Part shown: in pieces, positions 27,501 to 34,963 of the stretch
Numbering within the stretch: position 1 is the stretch's first letter
Layout of the letters: each line of letters opens with the position of its first letter
NCBI GenBank assembly: GCA_025360965.1
Contig: JANYBC010000104.1
Span: forward strand, 1-34,963
DNA: 34,963 nucleotides
Source of the DNA: Anaeromyxobacter sp.
GTDB lineage: Bacteria > Myxococcota > Myxococcia > Myxococcales > Anaeromyxobacteraceae
Direction: 5' to 3'
Made by a program: the position numbers and the translations under genes
Notes under the pieces: model-generated
The model's input: only the letters and a program-made list of their open reading frames with translations
What the model was told of the DNA's origin: nothing
The model's database searches: none

Positions 27501-30500
27501 GGAGGCGGTGGTGATGACCAGCTCGCTCTCAGCCAGCTGCGGCGAGGGGAGGGCCGCGAGGGGCTGGACGGTGACCGTGATGCTGGTGTCGGACCAGGCG
27601 ACGGAGGCCGGAGGGAGGGTGGTGGTGGTGTAGCGCCTGGTGCCGTCGGCCGGGTTGACGATGGTGGTGACCAGCTTCACGGTGCCCTTGGCGGCGCCGA
27701 AGCCGTAGTGGCGCAGGACGGTGGGCTGGCTGGACGGGCCGCTGGCCGCGAACGGGCCGGCGTAAGCCGGGTTGGGGACCAGCTGGTCGCCCTGGGCCTG
27801 GATGGTCAGCGTGCCGCCGGCGGCCGGCAGCCAGGGGCCGATGCCGGCGCTGCCGTCGACCCGCAGGATGGCGGGCGCGTGGTCGGGCTGGGCGCAGTCG
27901 GGCGGGTTGTAGCCGGCGGCGAAGGCCGCGATGGGCAGGACCGGGGTGTCGAGGTAGGTGGTCTGCCCCGGCATGAACGGCACCGTGTAGCAGAAGTTGC
28001 TGTAGGCCGGGTTGTAGGCCGGGTCGGTGATCATCGTCCCGTTCGTTCCTGGGATGGGCCCCGGGTCGTTGATGCAGACCACCATCATGTTCGGCCCATA
28101 GCCGGACGGCGTGGGCGGGTTCACCAGCCAGCTCGAGGGCGTCATGGTGTTGTAGGCACCCCACTGGTCGCTGTAGGTGCGGCTGACCTCCATGCCGGTG
28201 AAGTCCTTGATCGACACCGGCACGAAGGGCACCGAGGCCTTCTCGCCGAAGTCCGGCGCCGCTGCGTTGAACTCCGAGGAGGCGTCGTCGAGGATGATGC
28301 CGGTGTTGTTGCTGGCCACCGGGACCTCGGTGAAGACGAAGAAGGCGGCGCTGGCCTGCTGCTGGTCGTTGAGGGCCACCAGCTTGCGGTCGCAGAGCGG
28401 ACGGTCCATGCCGGCGAAGGGCGCGACCTGCTTGGCCTGCGGGTAGAGGCTGAGGAAGTCGGGGACGCGGTGCGGGGTGCCGACGCACTCGGGGAAGGTG
28501 GCGGCGTTGGAGATGCCGTACACGCCCAGGTTGCTGGTCGGGTTGCTCTGGAACCCGGGGTCGCCGGTGGAGGGGTTGTACGGGTTGGCGTTACCGAGGG
28601 TGGCCTGGTCCGGGAGGATGAAGATGCTGCCCAGGGGGCCGAACTGCTGCGTCACCGGAGCCACGAAGGCGTCGCCGATGAGGATGTTCTTGTCCTCCTC
28701 CTTGACGACCTGGTAGCCGGGGGGGGTGACCTCCTCGACCACGTAATGTCCTGGAGGCAGGCTGACCAGGGTCGGGCACGTCGTCGTGGCGGACGGCGTG
28801 CATGGCGCCAGCGGGTTGGCGGCGATGTAGGCCGGGCTCGGGAAGCTGAAGCGGCCGTCATAGGGGGCGCCCTGCACCTGGTTCCAGTCGTGCCAGCCGT
28901 CGTAGCAGCGCTTCCGGTCGGCGGCGCCCAGCGTGTAGAGGACGAAGGGATCGCTGGGGTCCTGGCCGGGGCACTGCAGGTTGACCTGGACGCCCGCGGT
29001 CACGCCGGTGGGGGCGACGGCCCCGGTGGCCGGATCGCGCAGCGTGCCGTCGGTCCCGAGCAGGTAGTTCTTGCCGTCGGACCCCTTCACCAGGTTGACG
29101 AAGTCGTCGAAGCTGGTGGTGGTGGTGCTGTCGACCAGCGCCAGCGTCTCGGTGCCGTCGGCCAGCGTCTTCTTCTGGTAGAGGTTCACCTGCACGCGCG
29201 GGATGAGCGGCTCCCAGATGGTCTGCACGTTGAGCCGCATGTCGTCGAACGGGCGCGTCGAGGAGTAGACCACGGTCCCGAGGATGCCGCCGTTCTCGCC
29301 GGCCAGGTAGGGCGCCCGGCCCCACTCCACGCGGTTCCGCTGGCTGATGAAGCTCTGCAGGCCGTAGGTCTGCGAGCCCGGCAGCTCGGTCCGCTCGGTC
29401 GTCCCGTCGAGCGGGTAGGCGTAGTTCGAGGACCAGAGCCTGGCGCCGGGGCCGGCGGTGTCCACCTTGCCGCCGCCGTCCACGTAGACGTGGACGCCGG
29501 TCTGCTTGAAGCGGGTGGTGTCGGCCTCGGCGACGTACCAGTTGAAGAGCGGGAACATCTCGACCAGCAGGCCGTTGCCGTTGCTGTCGGTGAGCGTGGT
29601 CATCGACGGCGCGCCGTTGCGGAAGCGCACGCTGAGCGGGACGTTGGAGATGCCGGGCTCGCCGGGGTCCATCTTCCCGTTCCCGTTCAGGTCCATGAAG
29701 ATGTTCTGGTCGTACTGCGTGAACCAGCTCAGCACCGGGATGTCGCCCATGGCCACCGTGGCGGTGGCGGCGGGGACGCTCACGGCGACGGCCTGGATGA
29801 TCTGGTCGAGCCACTGGTCGAAGACCTCCACTTCGAAGTCACCGGCCGGGACGCCGCTCAGGACGAAGTTGCCGTCCGGGTCGCACTGCGCGGAGGCGAT
29901 GGCGGGTCCGTTACCGCCCTGGGAGTTGAGCACCACCTGGCAGGTGGTGGAGGAGAGCAGGTCGTACCCGCCGGAGTCCCACAAGGTCACGCTGGAGGGG
30001 TGCGACATGTGCTGGCTGGTGATCTTGCCGGTGATGGTGTGCGTGCCGGTCAGGCCCCTGGCGGTCGCGTAGGCGGCGACGTGGGCCGGGTTGACGAAGC
30101 CGATGGTGGTGTGCGGTCCGGGCGGCCCGAACTCCTGGAAGTACCCGGGCTCGTTGATGCCGACGAAGGCGTCCTGCGCCGGCGTGCCCTCCAGCGTCTC
30201 GGTCTGCCACCAGACCTCGCCGGCGGCCTCGCGCGCCGCGCCCGGGTGGGCGATGACGTCGTAGCGGGCCGGGGTCAGGTTCTTGATGAGGGCGTGGCCG
30301 GCCAGGGCGTAATTCACGCCGTCGGCCAGCGGGGTCCCGTAGTTGGGATCGCTCGGGCAGGTGTAGATCGCGCCGACCAGGTTGCCGCCCGGCGAGGTGG
30401 CCGTCCCGTTGGTCTTGCCGTTCAGCTCGTCCGGGCAGCCCGGCCTGCCGAGCAGGGCGTTGGAGAGCGGCATGTTGAAGGCGTCGTAGGTCTGCTGGCC

Positions 30501-33014
30501 CGCCGGATCGCCGGTGCGGCCGGCCGGGTCGAGGAGGATGATGTTGAAGCCGCCCAGGGGGGGCTCGATGGTCCCGTCGTTGGCCCCGTTGGTCGGGTTG
30601 TTGTCCTCGTAGATGTAGAGGCTCATCTGCGCGGTCACCAGCGGGCTCACCTGGAGCTTGATGTTCAAGGGTGCCAGGGTCTTGGTGCTGCCGGCCACCA
30701 GCTTGACCTCGCCGCCGCCCATGATGTGGCCGGGGGGGCTCCCGGCGTCGCCGGGCAGGATCGAGACGTAGTAGTGCCGGGACGGGTCGAGGGCCACCTG
30801 GGCGAGCGTCGCCTGCCGCAGGAGCGCGTCGGCGTCTGTCACCACCTTGCGATTGGTGGTGTTGTCGATCGGGCCCGCCACGTCGATCCTGGTCGACTGG
30901 CCGCTGCCGCAGCTGATGGGGCCGACGCAGCCGGTCGCCACCACCGGCATGTGGCTCCGGTGGAAGCTGGTGCCGACGGTGCGGGTGCTGACCGAGGGGG
31001 TGCCGGTGACGTCGTGCTTGAAGGTCAGGTCCTCCTGCAGCGTCCAGCGGTAGTCGGTGATGGCGACGCCGCTGATGGCGTCGGCCACCGTGACGGCCAG
31101 GCCCGAGGTGGCGCCGGGCGCGCCGAAGCTCACGGTCACGGTCGCGGGCGTGGCGCTCGCAGTGCCCTGCGAGTTGACGGCGTTGTAGGTGAACGCGCAC
31201 GAGGCCGGGGCCCCCGTCGCGGTCACGTCGAACGACCCATCCGCACGGAGCGTCACGGAGGCGCAGCTGCCCGTCGCCGCCAGACTGGCGGTGAGCGGGA
31301 AGCCGTGGGGATCGGAGTCGTTGGACAGCACGCCGGGGCGCGCCACGCTGAACGTGCTGGTGAAGGCGCTGGTGTAGCTGTCGGCGTTGGCGACCGGCGT
31401 GTTGCCGGCGCCGGTGAGCTGCGCGGCGACGGTCAAGGTCACGGTGGCGGTCAGGGCGGCGTTGCCGTTGCCGTAGTAGGTGAAGCTGTCGGGGCCGGAG
31501 TAGCCGGCGGTGGGCGTGTAGGTGAAGCTGCCGCTGCCGCCGAGGGACAGGGTGCCGTGCTGGACCAGCAGGACGTTGTTGAGCGCCACGCTGGTGATGG
31601 AGGTGTCGTTGGCCGTCACGTTGGCGCTGATGGCGGTGTTGTAGGGCACCTTGAAGGCGTCATCGACCGCCCTGGGGACGACCGCGGCGGGCAGGAAGCC
31701 CGGTGCGCCGGTGCCGACCACGCCGCCGTTGGCCGCGATGGCGGCGGCCTGGTTGATGAGCAGGAAGGCCTGCATGCCGCCGTCGGCGCGGTTGTTGGTG
31801 CTCAGGCTTAGGGAGCGGTCGAACACCGGGTAGGTGGCCGCCGCGTAGGCGTTCCCGCTGGCGGCGGGGTGCACCACCGCGTCGTAGGTCTTGCCGGCGG
31901 TCAGCAGCACCTCGCTCTGGACCTTGGGGTTCCCCTTGGCGAGGTTGCCGTCCTCGGCGACCAGCGCCATGGGCAGGCCGACGATCGACGGGATGTGCGT
32001 CCGGGAGCCGGCGTTGAGCAGCCGCACCAGCATGGTGCTGGAGGGGATGGCGTAGCTGGTCCCGTTGGCCAGGTGGAACGCCGAGTCCTCGGGAGCCGTC
32101 TTGTCGAACCAGTGGCCGTTGATGAGGAAGTAGGTCGGGGCGTAGTTGACCGCCGCCGGGTAGCAGGGCGCGGTCGGGGTGCAGAGGGGGTCGTTGAAGC
32201 GGCGGTTCACGTCGGCCCCGGCGACCGCGGCGGCGTCGACCGCCGCGTTCTGCGCCACGTCGATCTCGCTGAACAGCAGCGTGGCGTCGGCGTCGTAGCT
32301 CACGCCCGGATAGGCCGTGCCGGCGGCGCCCGGCGTCGCCGGCGAGGGGGGCGCGGTCACCACCAGCACGCCGTAGAGGCCCATGGGCACCTGCAGCGAG
32401 GGGAGCGTGCCGGTCTCGTAGAGGTAGGTGCCGGGCTTGAGGCTGCCGAAGGTCAGCGTGGCGGTGCCGGCCGCCGCCACCTCGGTGCCGAAGGAGCGGA
32501 CGCGCGGCGACTGGGCGGGCGGGATGAAGGCGTTGGGCGTGCCGGGAGGATTGACCGGGGCGTTGCCCACGAAGGTGGTGTTGTTCTGGCCGGCGTGCCC
32601 GGGGCTGGCCATCTTCACCGGCGTCCCCAGGCCGCCGCCGAGCTGTCCGAGCACGACCAGCGAGGTCGGCACCGGCAGCGCGTTGGTCAGGGCGATCTGC
32701 ACGGTGTCGCCGGCGGTCGCGTAGATGATCGGCCCAGGCGCCCAGTTGCTGCTGGTGGCGCAGGAGGCGGTCTCGCAGAAGCCCCACATCGGGGCCGGGG
32801 TCCCGTCGGGCAGGGTCGTGCTCATCCGCTTCGCCGTCAGGTTGATGACGACGCCGGGCGTGTTCTGGATTCGGGCGGCGGGACGGGCGGCGGCCGCGCT
32901 GGCCGTGGCCGAGGCGGGGCGGCTCCCCACGCCGCAGGAGACGCTGGACAGCATGAGCGCAGCGACCCCGACGGCGGTCGACAGGCGAAGGCACTTGGAC
33001 AGATGGGTTCGCAT
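24540..33014 (-). CDS. Giant secreted multidomain protein with MCO-like N-terminus and beta-helix
   Basis: The 2,824-residue product starts at ATG 33014, which has GAGGAG six bases upstream. A signal peptide with C27 (SSVSC, weak lipobox) is followed by two to three cupredoxin-like domains (about 45-450) that match the MCO in the preceding gene (GDTVQIALTNALP, YFLINGHW, VAEDGNLA) but keep none of the classic His/Cys copper motifs. Next come cadherin/Ig-like repeats (about 450-640), SdrD-B or CNA-B-like domains with DxNGxG calcium-type loops (about 790-1450; DLNGNGKMDPGEPG near 1108), an IPT/TIG-like stretch (about 1720-1845), a parallel beta-helix (about 1865-2370) and three Hydin/choice-of-anchor-D repeats (about 2485-2824). 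It has no CxxCH and no obvious C-terminal sorting signal. It is probably a surface or matrix scaffold; its function is unknown. Confidence 0.88.
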   Translation of the reverse strand: MRTHLSKCLRLSTAVGVAALMLSSVSCGVGSRPASATASAAAARPAARIQNTPGVVINLTAKRMSTTLPDGTPAPMWGFCETASCATSSNWAPGPIIYATAGDTVQIALTNALPVPTSLVVLGQLGGGLGTPVKMASPGHAGQNNTTFVGNAPVNPPGTPNAFIPPAQSPRVRSFGTEVAAAGTATLTFGSLKPGTYLYETGTLPSLQVPMGLYGVLVVTAPPSPATPGAAGTAYPGVSYDADATLLFSEIDVAQNAAVDAAAVAGADVNRRFNDPLCTPTAPCYPAAVNYAPTYFLINGHWFDKTAPEDSAFHLANGTSYAIPSSTMLVRLLNAGSRTHIPSIVGLPMALVAEDGNLAKGNPKVQSEVLLTAGKTYDAVVHPAASGNAYAAATYPVFDRSLSLSTNNRADGGMQAFLLINQAAAIAANGGVVGTGAPGFLPAAVVPRAVDDAFKVPYNTAISANVTANDTSITSVALNNVLLVQHGTLSLGGSGSFTYTPTAGYSGPDSFTYYGNGNAALTATVTLTVAAQLTGAGNTPVANADSYTSAFTSTFSVARPGVLSNDSDPHGFPLTASLAATGSCASVTLRADGSFDVTATGAPASCAFTYNAVNSQGTASATPATVTVSFGAPGATSGLAVTVADAISGVAITDYRWTLQEDLTFKHDVTGTPSVSTRTVGTSFHRSHMPVVATGCVGPISCGSGQSTRIDVAGPIDNTTNRKVVTDADALLRQATLAQVALDPSRHYYVSILPGDAGSPPGHIMGGGEVKLVAGSTKTLAPLNIKLQVSPLVTAQMSLYIYEDNNPTNGANDGTIEPPLGGFNIILLDPAGRTGDPAGQQTYDAFNMPLSNALLGRPGCPDELNGKTNGTATSPGGNLVGAIYTCPSDPNYGTPLADGVNYALAGHALIKNLTPARYDVIAHPGAAREAAGEVWWQTETLEGTPAQDAFVGINEPGYFQEFGPPGPHTTIGFVNPAHVAAYATARGLTGTHTITGKITSQHMSHPSSVTLWDSGGYDLLSSTTCQVVLNSQGGNGPAIASAQCDPDGNFVLSGVPAGDFEVEVFDQWLDQIIQAVAVSVPAATATVAMGDIPVLSWFTQYDQNIFMDLNGNGKMDPGEPGISNVPLSVRFRNGAPSMTTLTDSNGNGLLVEMFPLFNWYVAEADTTRFKQTGVHVYVDGGGKVDTAGPGARLWSSNYAYPLDGTTERTELPGSQTYGLQSFISQRNRVEWGRAPYLAGENGGILGTVVYSSTRPFDDMRLNVQTIWEPLIPRVQVNLYQKKTLADGTETLALVDSTTTTSFDDFVNLVKGSDGKNYLLGTDGTLRDPATGAVAPTGVTAGVQVNLQCPGQDPSDPFVLYTLGAADRKRCYDGWHDWNQVQGAPYDGRFSFPSPAYIAANPLAPCTPSATTTCPTLVSLPPGHYVVEEVTPPGYQVVKEEDKNILIGDAFVAPVTQQFGPLGSIFILPDQATLGNANPYNPSTGDPGFQSNPTSNLGVYGISNAATFPECVGTPHRVPDFLSLYPQAKQVAPFAGMDRPLCDRKLVALNDQQQASAAFFVFTEVPVASNNTGIILDDASSEFNAAAPDFGEKASVPFVPVSIKDFTGMEVSRTYSDQWGAYNTMTPSSWLVNPPTPSGYGPNMMVVCINDPGPIPGTNGTMITDPAYNPAYSNFCYTVPFMPGQTTYLDTPVLPIAAFAAGYNPPDCAQPDHAPAILRVDGSAGIGPWLPAAGGTLTIQAQGDQLVPNPAYAGPFAASGPSSQPTVLRHYGFGAAKGTVKLVTTIVNPADGTRRYTTTTLPPASVAWSDTSITVTVQPLAALPSPQLAESELVITTASGLTSVDTVTVTQGGAAPTLVQASLGQTIQGAVDLAKPGDLIMVDAGTYNELVIMSKPVRLQGVGAASVIINAAKYPTSKLETWRKSINQLFNVDSITGNQTLPSQVDPLPTQEITGGVIILEPSVLGTEEGPGITVLAKNLPFTSCNDRLTVGYDSNFICQPSRIDGLSVTGGDAGGGIYVNGWAHGLEISNNRVYGNAGAYNGGIRVGVPYLEQVALPASSAGQRIPGFGYDENVRIHHNAVTKNGTVEAPLGNGGAGGGVSICSGTDGYSVDHNWICGNYSSADGAGIGHLGLSQGGSISANQVLFNQSFQQTAATHGGGIFVGGEPPLVGTVSLGTGDVTIDGNLVRGNFAEAGQGGGIRLQQVNGADVTAFPADPSQWYRVTISNNLIVNNVAGWAGGGVSVSDALRTSIVDDTIASNDSAGIAGVMLAGGVVPVATPGVVGRGRPSPSGIVSEPTSAQLLAQMASLALRTANAVSQPTLTRDIIWQNRSFYYAPATAPAVGGLICAGNDVGTAGSGCTTLANQATTGQCPSGAAYWDIGALGDGSPVPGAVALNPTFTIMTSTVGYLGSGNTSPAGFRLGGQYCNGSRVVPELPGVINPPSVKNLQVAATEDEGNNYVNMRYGPLYSSGSVASGNVAAFGNYLRNDAVSPAALDLATSINTTTSAPVTFSNTGATSLTITNVALAGTNPGQFAIATNGCPVPPATLAAGASCTVTVTFAPVAASPLIKTAVLQFNVAGTGNSASVALTGTILVPNLVFSPNPALFASLLQVTTAPQAIKVTNAGPGIAVINNVAIGGGVGLNPGQFAITSNNCPGTLPANAFCTVAVTFTPAGLPPANPVTKSAFLNFNLAAPGGLQRGTLTGTLLIPAIAMNPTTFGFGAQLRNSTTLQDVALLNSGTGPLTIIGGGGGPGITITGPNAGQFAIATNACPVPPATLAAGASCTIVVSFHPTSAGAKAATLNVRGTTPVVTGTVALTGSSN
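24655..24727. repeat. Near-identical 73-bp direct repeat in the giant gene, copy 1
   Basis: It matches 25348-25420 at 71 of 73 positions. It encodes the GCPVPPATLAAGASCT core of the last Hydin-like repeat. The middle repeat of the three is clearly more divergent, so the match points to recent duplication or gene conversion rather than ancient tandem growth. Confidence 0.85.
25348..25420. repeat. Near-identical 73-bp direct repeat in the giant gene, copy 2
   Basis: Partner of the copy at 24655-24727, 693 bases away start to start, a multiple of three. Recombination between them would therefore delete two Hydin-like repeats in frame. Confidence 0.85.
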
Positions 33015-33042
33015 GGGATTCTCCTCGATCGTCCTGCGCGGC

Positions 33043-34533
33043 TTACTGCGTCTCATCGATGAACCAGACCGGCGGGTCGACCAGCAGCATCGACAGGATG
33101 CCGCCCGGGAAGACATCGTTGGTGGTGATCTCGCGCTCGTTGTGCGAGTGCCACATGTAGGCGTAGCCGGCCTGCGGGTTCTGGTTGAGCGTGCCCGGCG
33201 GCTCGTTGGTGGCCGTGAAGCCGCCCGTCTTCTGGATGCCCAGGTAGGGGGTGCCGCCGTACCACTGGCCGATGGCCACGATGGTCGGATCGGGCGGCGC
33301 CACCGGGATGGGCTTCAGGTGGTCGGCGCACCACTCCCCGTAGTTCGGGTCGGTCTTGACCGAGTGGAATCCGTTGGCGTCGGGGGTGCAGGCCACCACC
33401 GGGACGTCGCTGCGGGAGTGGTTGTAGACGTCCCAGTTGAGCCCCTTGCCGGACCAGGTGAAGATCTGGTCCTGGGTCTGGCCGGAGACGGTGGGGGTGG
33501 TGAAGAGCAGCGGCCCGGCCAGGGAGGTGCCGTCGACCGCGCTCACCATTAGGTTGCCGTCGCGCGCCAGCACGCGCGCGTGGTTGCCGTGGAAGTGGAA
33601 CGGGTGCTGCCAGCGCCCCTGGCCGATGATCCGCATCAGCAGCTTCTCCCCTGGGTGCATGTGGGGGTTGGCGTTGTAGGGCTGGTGCACGTAGCCGGGC
33701 GAGTAGGAGGTGTCCATGTCGTCGGGCATGGAGCGGCCGTTGAGCAGGAAGTAGTTGGGGTGATAGGGCTCGGTGACGACCTGGATCTGCGGGCAGGGGC
33801 CGGTGGGGCAGGCGTTGACCTGGGCCAGGGCCGCGCCGTGGATCCGCGAGTCCATCTCGCTGATCTGGAAGAGGTACTCGCGGTCGTAGCAGGTGCCGGC
33901 GTTGTCGTAGGCGGCGGCCGCCAGGGAGTAGGCGCCCTTGGCGGGGCAGCCCGCCTGCACCGCCGGCAGGACCACGATGGCGCCGTAGAGCCCCATCTCG
34001 ATCTGGAGGTCGCCCTGGGTCCCGCTGTAGTAGGCGTGCGTCCCGGGCGTGGTCGCCGTGAAGCTGTAGCTCACCGTGCCGCCGCTGGCCGCCTCCTGCG
34101 TGAGCAGGCCGGCCGCGGTGCCGGCGCCGGTGGTGGCGGTCACCGCGAACCCGGGGAACAGGATCGAGGTGTTGCCGGCCGCCGCCGGCAGCGCGTTGCG
34201 GAGGTTGACGGTGACCTTGTCGCCCTCGTTCACGATCAGCGTCGGCCCCGGCAGCTGCATGGTGGGGCAGAAGGAGGAGGGCCCGGTGCTGTTGGCGACC
34301 GGCCCGGGCAGGAAGCCGCCCGGCGCCCCATCACACCCGTAACCCCAGGCGTAGACCGATGCGCCGTCGGGCTGGCTGATGAAGCCGGGGCTGGCGACCA
34401 GGTTGAAGGTGGGGCCGGTGATGCCCGGCACCGCAGCCCGGGCCGGTGACGACGGCAGCAGGCCCACCAGGCCGACGACGGCGGTGAGGAGTCCGAGGAC
34501 CGTGCTGCGACGCTTCGGGATGGTGGGGGTCAT
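33043..34533 (-). CDS. Exported multicopper-oxidase-family protein with atypical copper motifs
   Basis: A 496-residue exported protein (signal peptide about 1-34, cut after ARA) with three cupredoxin-like domains. The third-motif sequence HPFHFHG (H310, H313, H315) is intact. The C-terminal motif reads MWHSHNEREITTNDVFPGG (H462, H464) instead of HCHxxxHxxxGM, so the type-1 copper cysteine is missing. In domain 1, the usual HxHG and HSH motifs are replaced by NTSILFPGF and HAYYSGTQ. A classical laccase-type four-copper site is therefore unlikely, though one or two coppers may bind. I recall similar HSHNE variants in bacterial proteins annotated as multicopper oxidases. AGGAGA precedes ATG 34533, 11 bases after the upstream gene's stop; the giant gene starts 28 bases downstream. 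Confidence 0.85.
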   Translation of the reverse strand: MTPTIPKRRSTVLGLLTAVVGLVGLLPSSPARAAVPGITGPTFNLVASPGFISQPDGASVYAWGYGCDGAPGGFLPGPVANSTGPSSFCPTMQLPGPTLIVNEGDKVTVNLRNALPAAAGNTSILFPGFAVTATTGAGTAAGLLTQEAASGGTVSYSFTATTPGTHAYYSGTQGDLQIEMGLYGAIVVLPAVQAGCPAKGAYSLAAAAYDNAGTCYDREYLFQISEMDSRIHGAALAQVNACPTGPCPQIQVVTEPYHPNYFLLNGRSMPDDMDTSYSPGYVHQPYNANPHMHPGEKLLMRIIGQGRWQHPFHFHGNHARVLARDGNLMVSAVDGTSLAGPLLFTTPTVSGQTQDQIFTWSGKGLNWDVYNHSRSDVPVVACTPDANGFHSVKTDPNYGEWCADHLKPIPVAPPDPTIVAIGQWYGGTPYLGIQKTGGFTATNEPPGTLNQNPQAGYAYMWHSHNEREITTNDVFPGGILSMLLVDPPVWFIDETQ

Positions 34534-34544
34534 CGGCGGATCTC

Positions 34545-34963
34545 CTAGTTGACCTGGATCTCGGTCATCATTCCGCCGAAGTTCTCGGCGTCGTTCGACA
34601 GGTGGTCGAGGTTGGTGGAGTAAAGGAAGTAGGTGCCCTGGGGGACGTTGGTGACGTCGAGGATCACGTCCGCCGACTCGCCTCCGCCCATGGTGATCGA
34701 GTTGGTCTGGTAGGTGGTGTCGCCGCCGGCCATGTCGCGCAGCAGCCGGGCGTTCTGCGCGATCACCGTCATGGGGATCCCGATGGTCCCGAGCGTCACG
34801 TGCTCGGTCACGCTCAGCATCGAGATGCGCAGCAGCGCGCGGGTCTGGCCGCCGGTCTTGTTGATGGTGATCAGGCTGGGCAGCGGCTGCGACGGGCGCG
34901 AGACGCCGTCCGAGGAGAGCGTGGAGATGGGGGCGGGGTTGACGGTGTCGGGGTAGCCGCGGC
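34545..34963 (-). CDS. C-terminal part of an MCO-fold protein (partial)
   Basis: The frame is open from the window edge for 139 codons to TAG at 34545. It reads RGYPDTVNPAPIS..., then LITINKTGGQTRALLRISML and VPQGTYFLYSTNLDHLSNDAENFGGMMTEIQVN at the end. The pattern of a ligand-binding beta-sandwich followed by a xGTYFLY...GGMMTEI terminus is that of the last cupredoxin domain of MCO-family proteins. Here too the HCHxxxH motif is absent (YSTNLDH instead). Because the N-terminal part is outside the window, copper sites elsewhere cannot be judged. An internal ATG (34820) would give only 91 residues and cut the fold, so I extend the gene to the edge. Confidence 0.75.
   Translation of the reverse strand, partial: RGYPDTVNPAPISTLSSDGVSRPSQPLPSLITINKTGGQTRALLRISMLSVTEHVTLGTIGIPMTVIAQNARLLRDMAGGDTTYQTNSITMGGGESADVILDVTNVPQGTYFLYSTNLDHLSNDAENFGGMMTEIQVN

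Noticed and set aside
24453-31811. A 7.4-kb open frame on the plus strand, opposite the giant gene
   Set aside because: Its translation is dominated by Arg, Gly, Val, Asp and His with no domains, as expected from the mirror frame of a GC-rich gene. The minus-strand product has clear domains, a signal peptide and a ribosome binding site.

Overview
The window is about 35 kb of very GC-rich chromosome with densely packed genes. It most resembles a myxobacterial (deltaproteobacterial) genome, perhaps Anaeromyxobacter-like. That placement is inferred from GC bias, paralogous receiver-domain regulators, abundant HNH and TPR genes and large secreted beta-rich proteins; no rRNA or marker phylogeny is available here. 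I saw no tRNA, rRNA, CRISPR array, prophage or insertion sequence.

Left part (1-6.3 kb): the 5' part of recN (minus strand), then an HNH endonuclease gene and a 523-base non-coding stretch that separate recN from nadK. nadK and rarA diverge from a 22-bp gap with a symmetric -10 element. An outer-membrane-barrel-like gene that looks frameshifted and a small TPR-like gene follow.

Signalling block (6.4-15 kb): a YqiA-like esterase (plus strand); a minus-strand run of diguanylate cyclase, PAS histidine kinase with an N-terminal receiver, and NtrC-type sigma-54 activator; a circularly permuted ATP-grasp-like protein; then a tight plus-strand operon of cobalamin adenosyltransferase, pteridine-reductase-like SDR and a stand-alone EAL phosphodiesterase. 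Both synthesis and breakdown of c-di-GMP are therefore encoded within about 5 kb.

Housekeeping block (15-20.6 kb): an ErpA/IscA-type Fe-S carrier with a terminator, an MBL-fold hydrolase, a TPR-fabI pair with coupled translation, mobA, a DsbA/FrnE-like oxidoreductase and a DEAD-box RNA helicase with a DbpA-type RNA-binding domain.

Right part (20.6-35 kb, all minus strand) is the most unusual region. Read in the direction of transcription it holds: the C-terminus of a multicopper-oxidase (MCO)-fold protein, an exported MCO-family protein with atypical copper motifs, a 2,824-residue secreted protein (MCO-like N-terminus, Ig/cadherin-like and SdrD-B-like domains, parallel beta-helix, Hydin-like C-terminal repeats), a small exported protein, a lipoprotein, a SCO1-type copper chaperone, and an exported fusion of cytochrome c with a periplasmic-binding-protein domain. 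Spacing of 11, 28, 131, 20, 23 and -4 bases suggests one long operon with a strong internal hairpin after the giant gene. I infer an extracytoplasmic copper/redox surface system; its substrate cannot be told from sequence.
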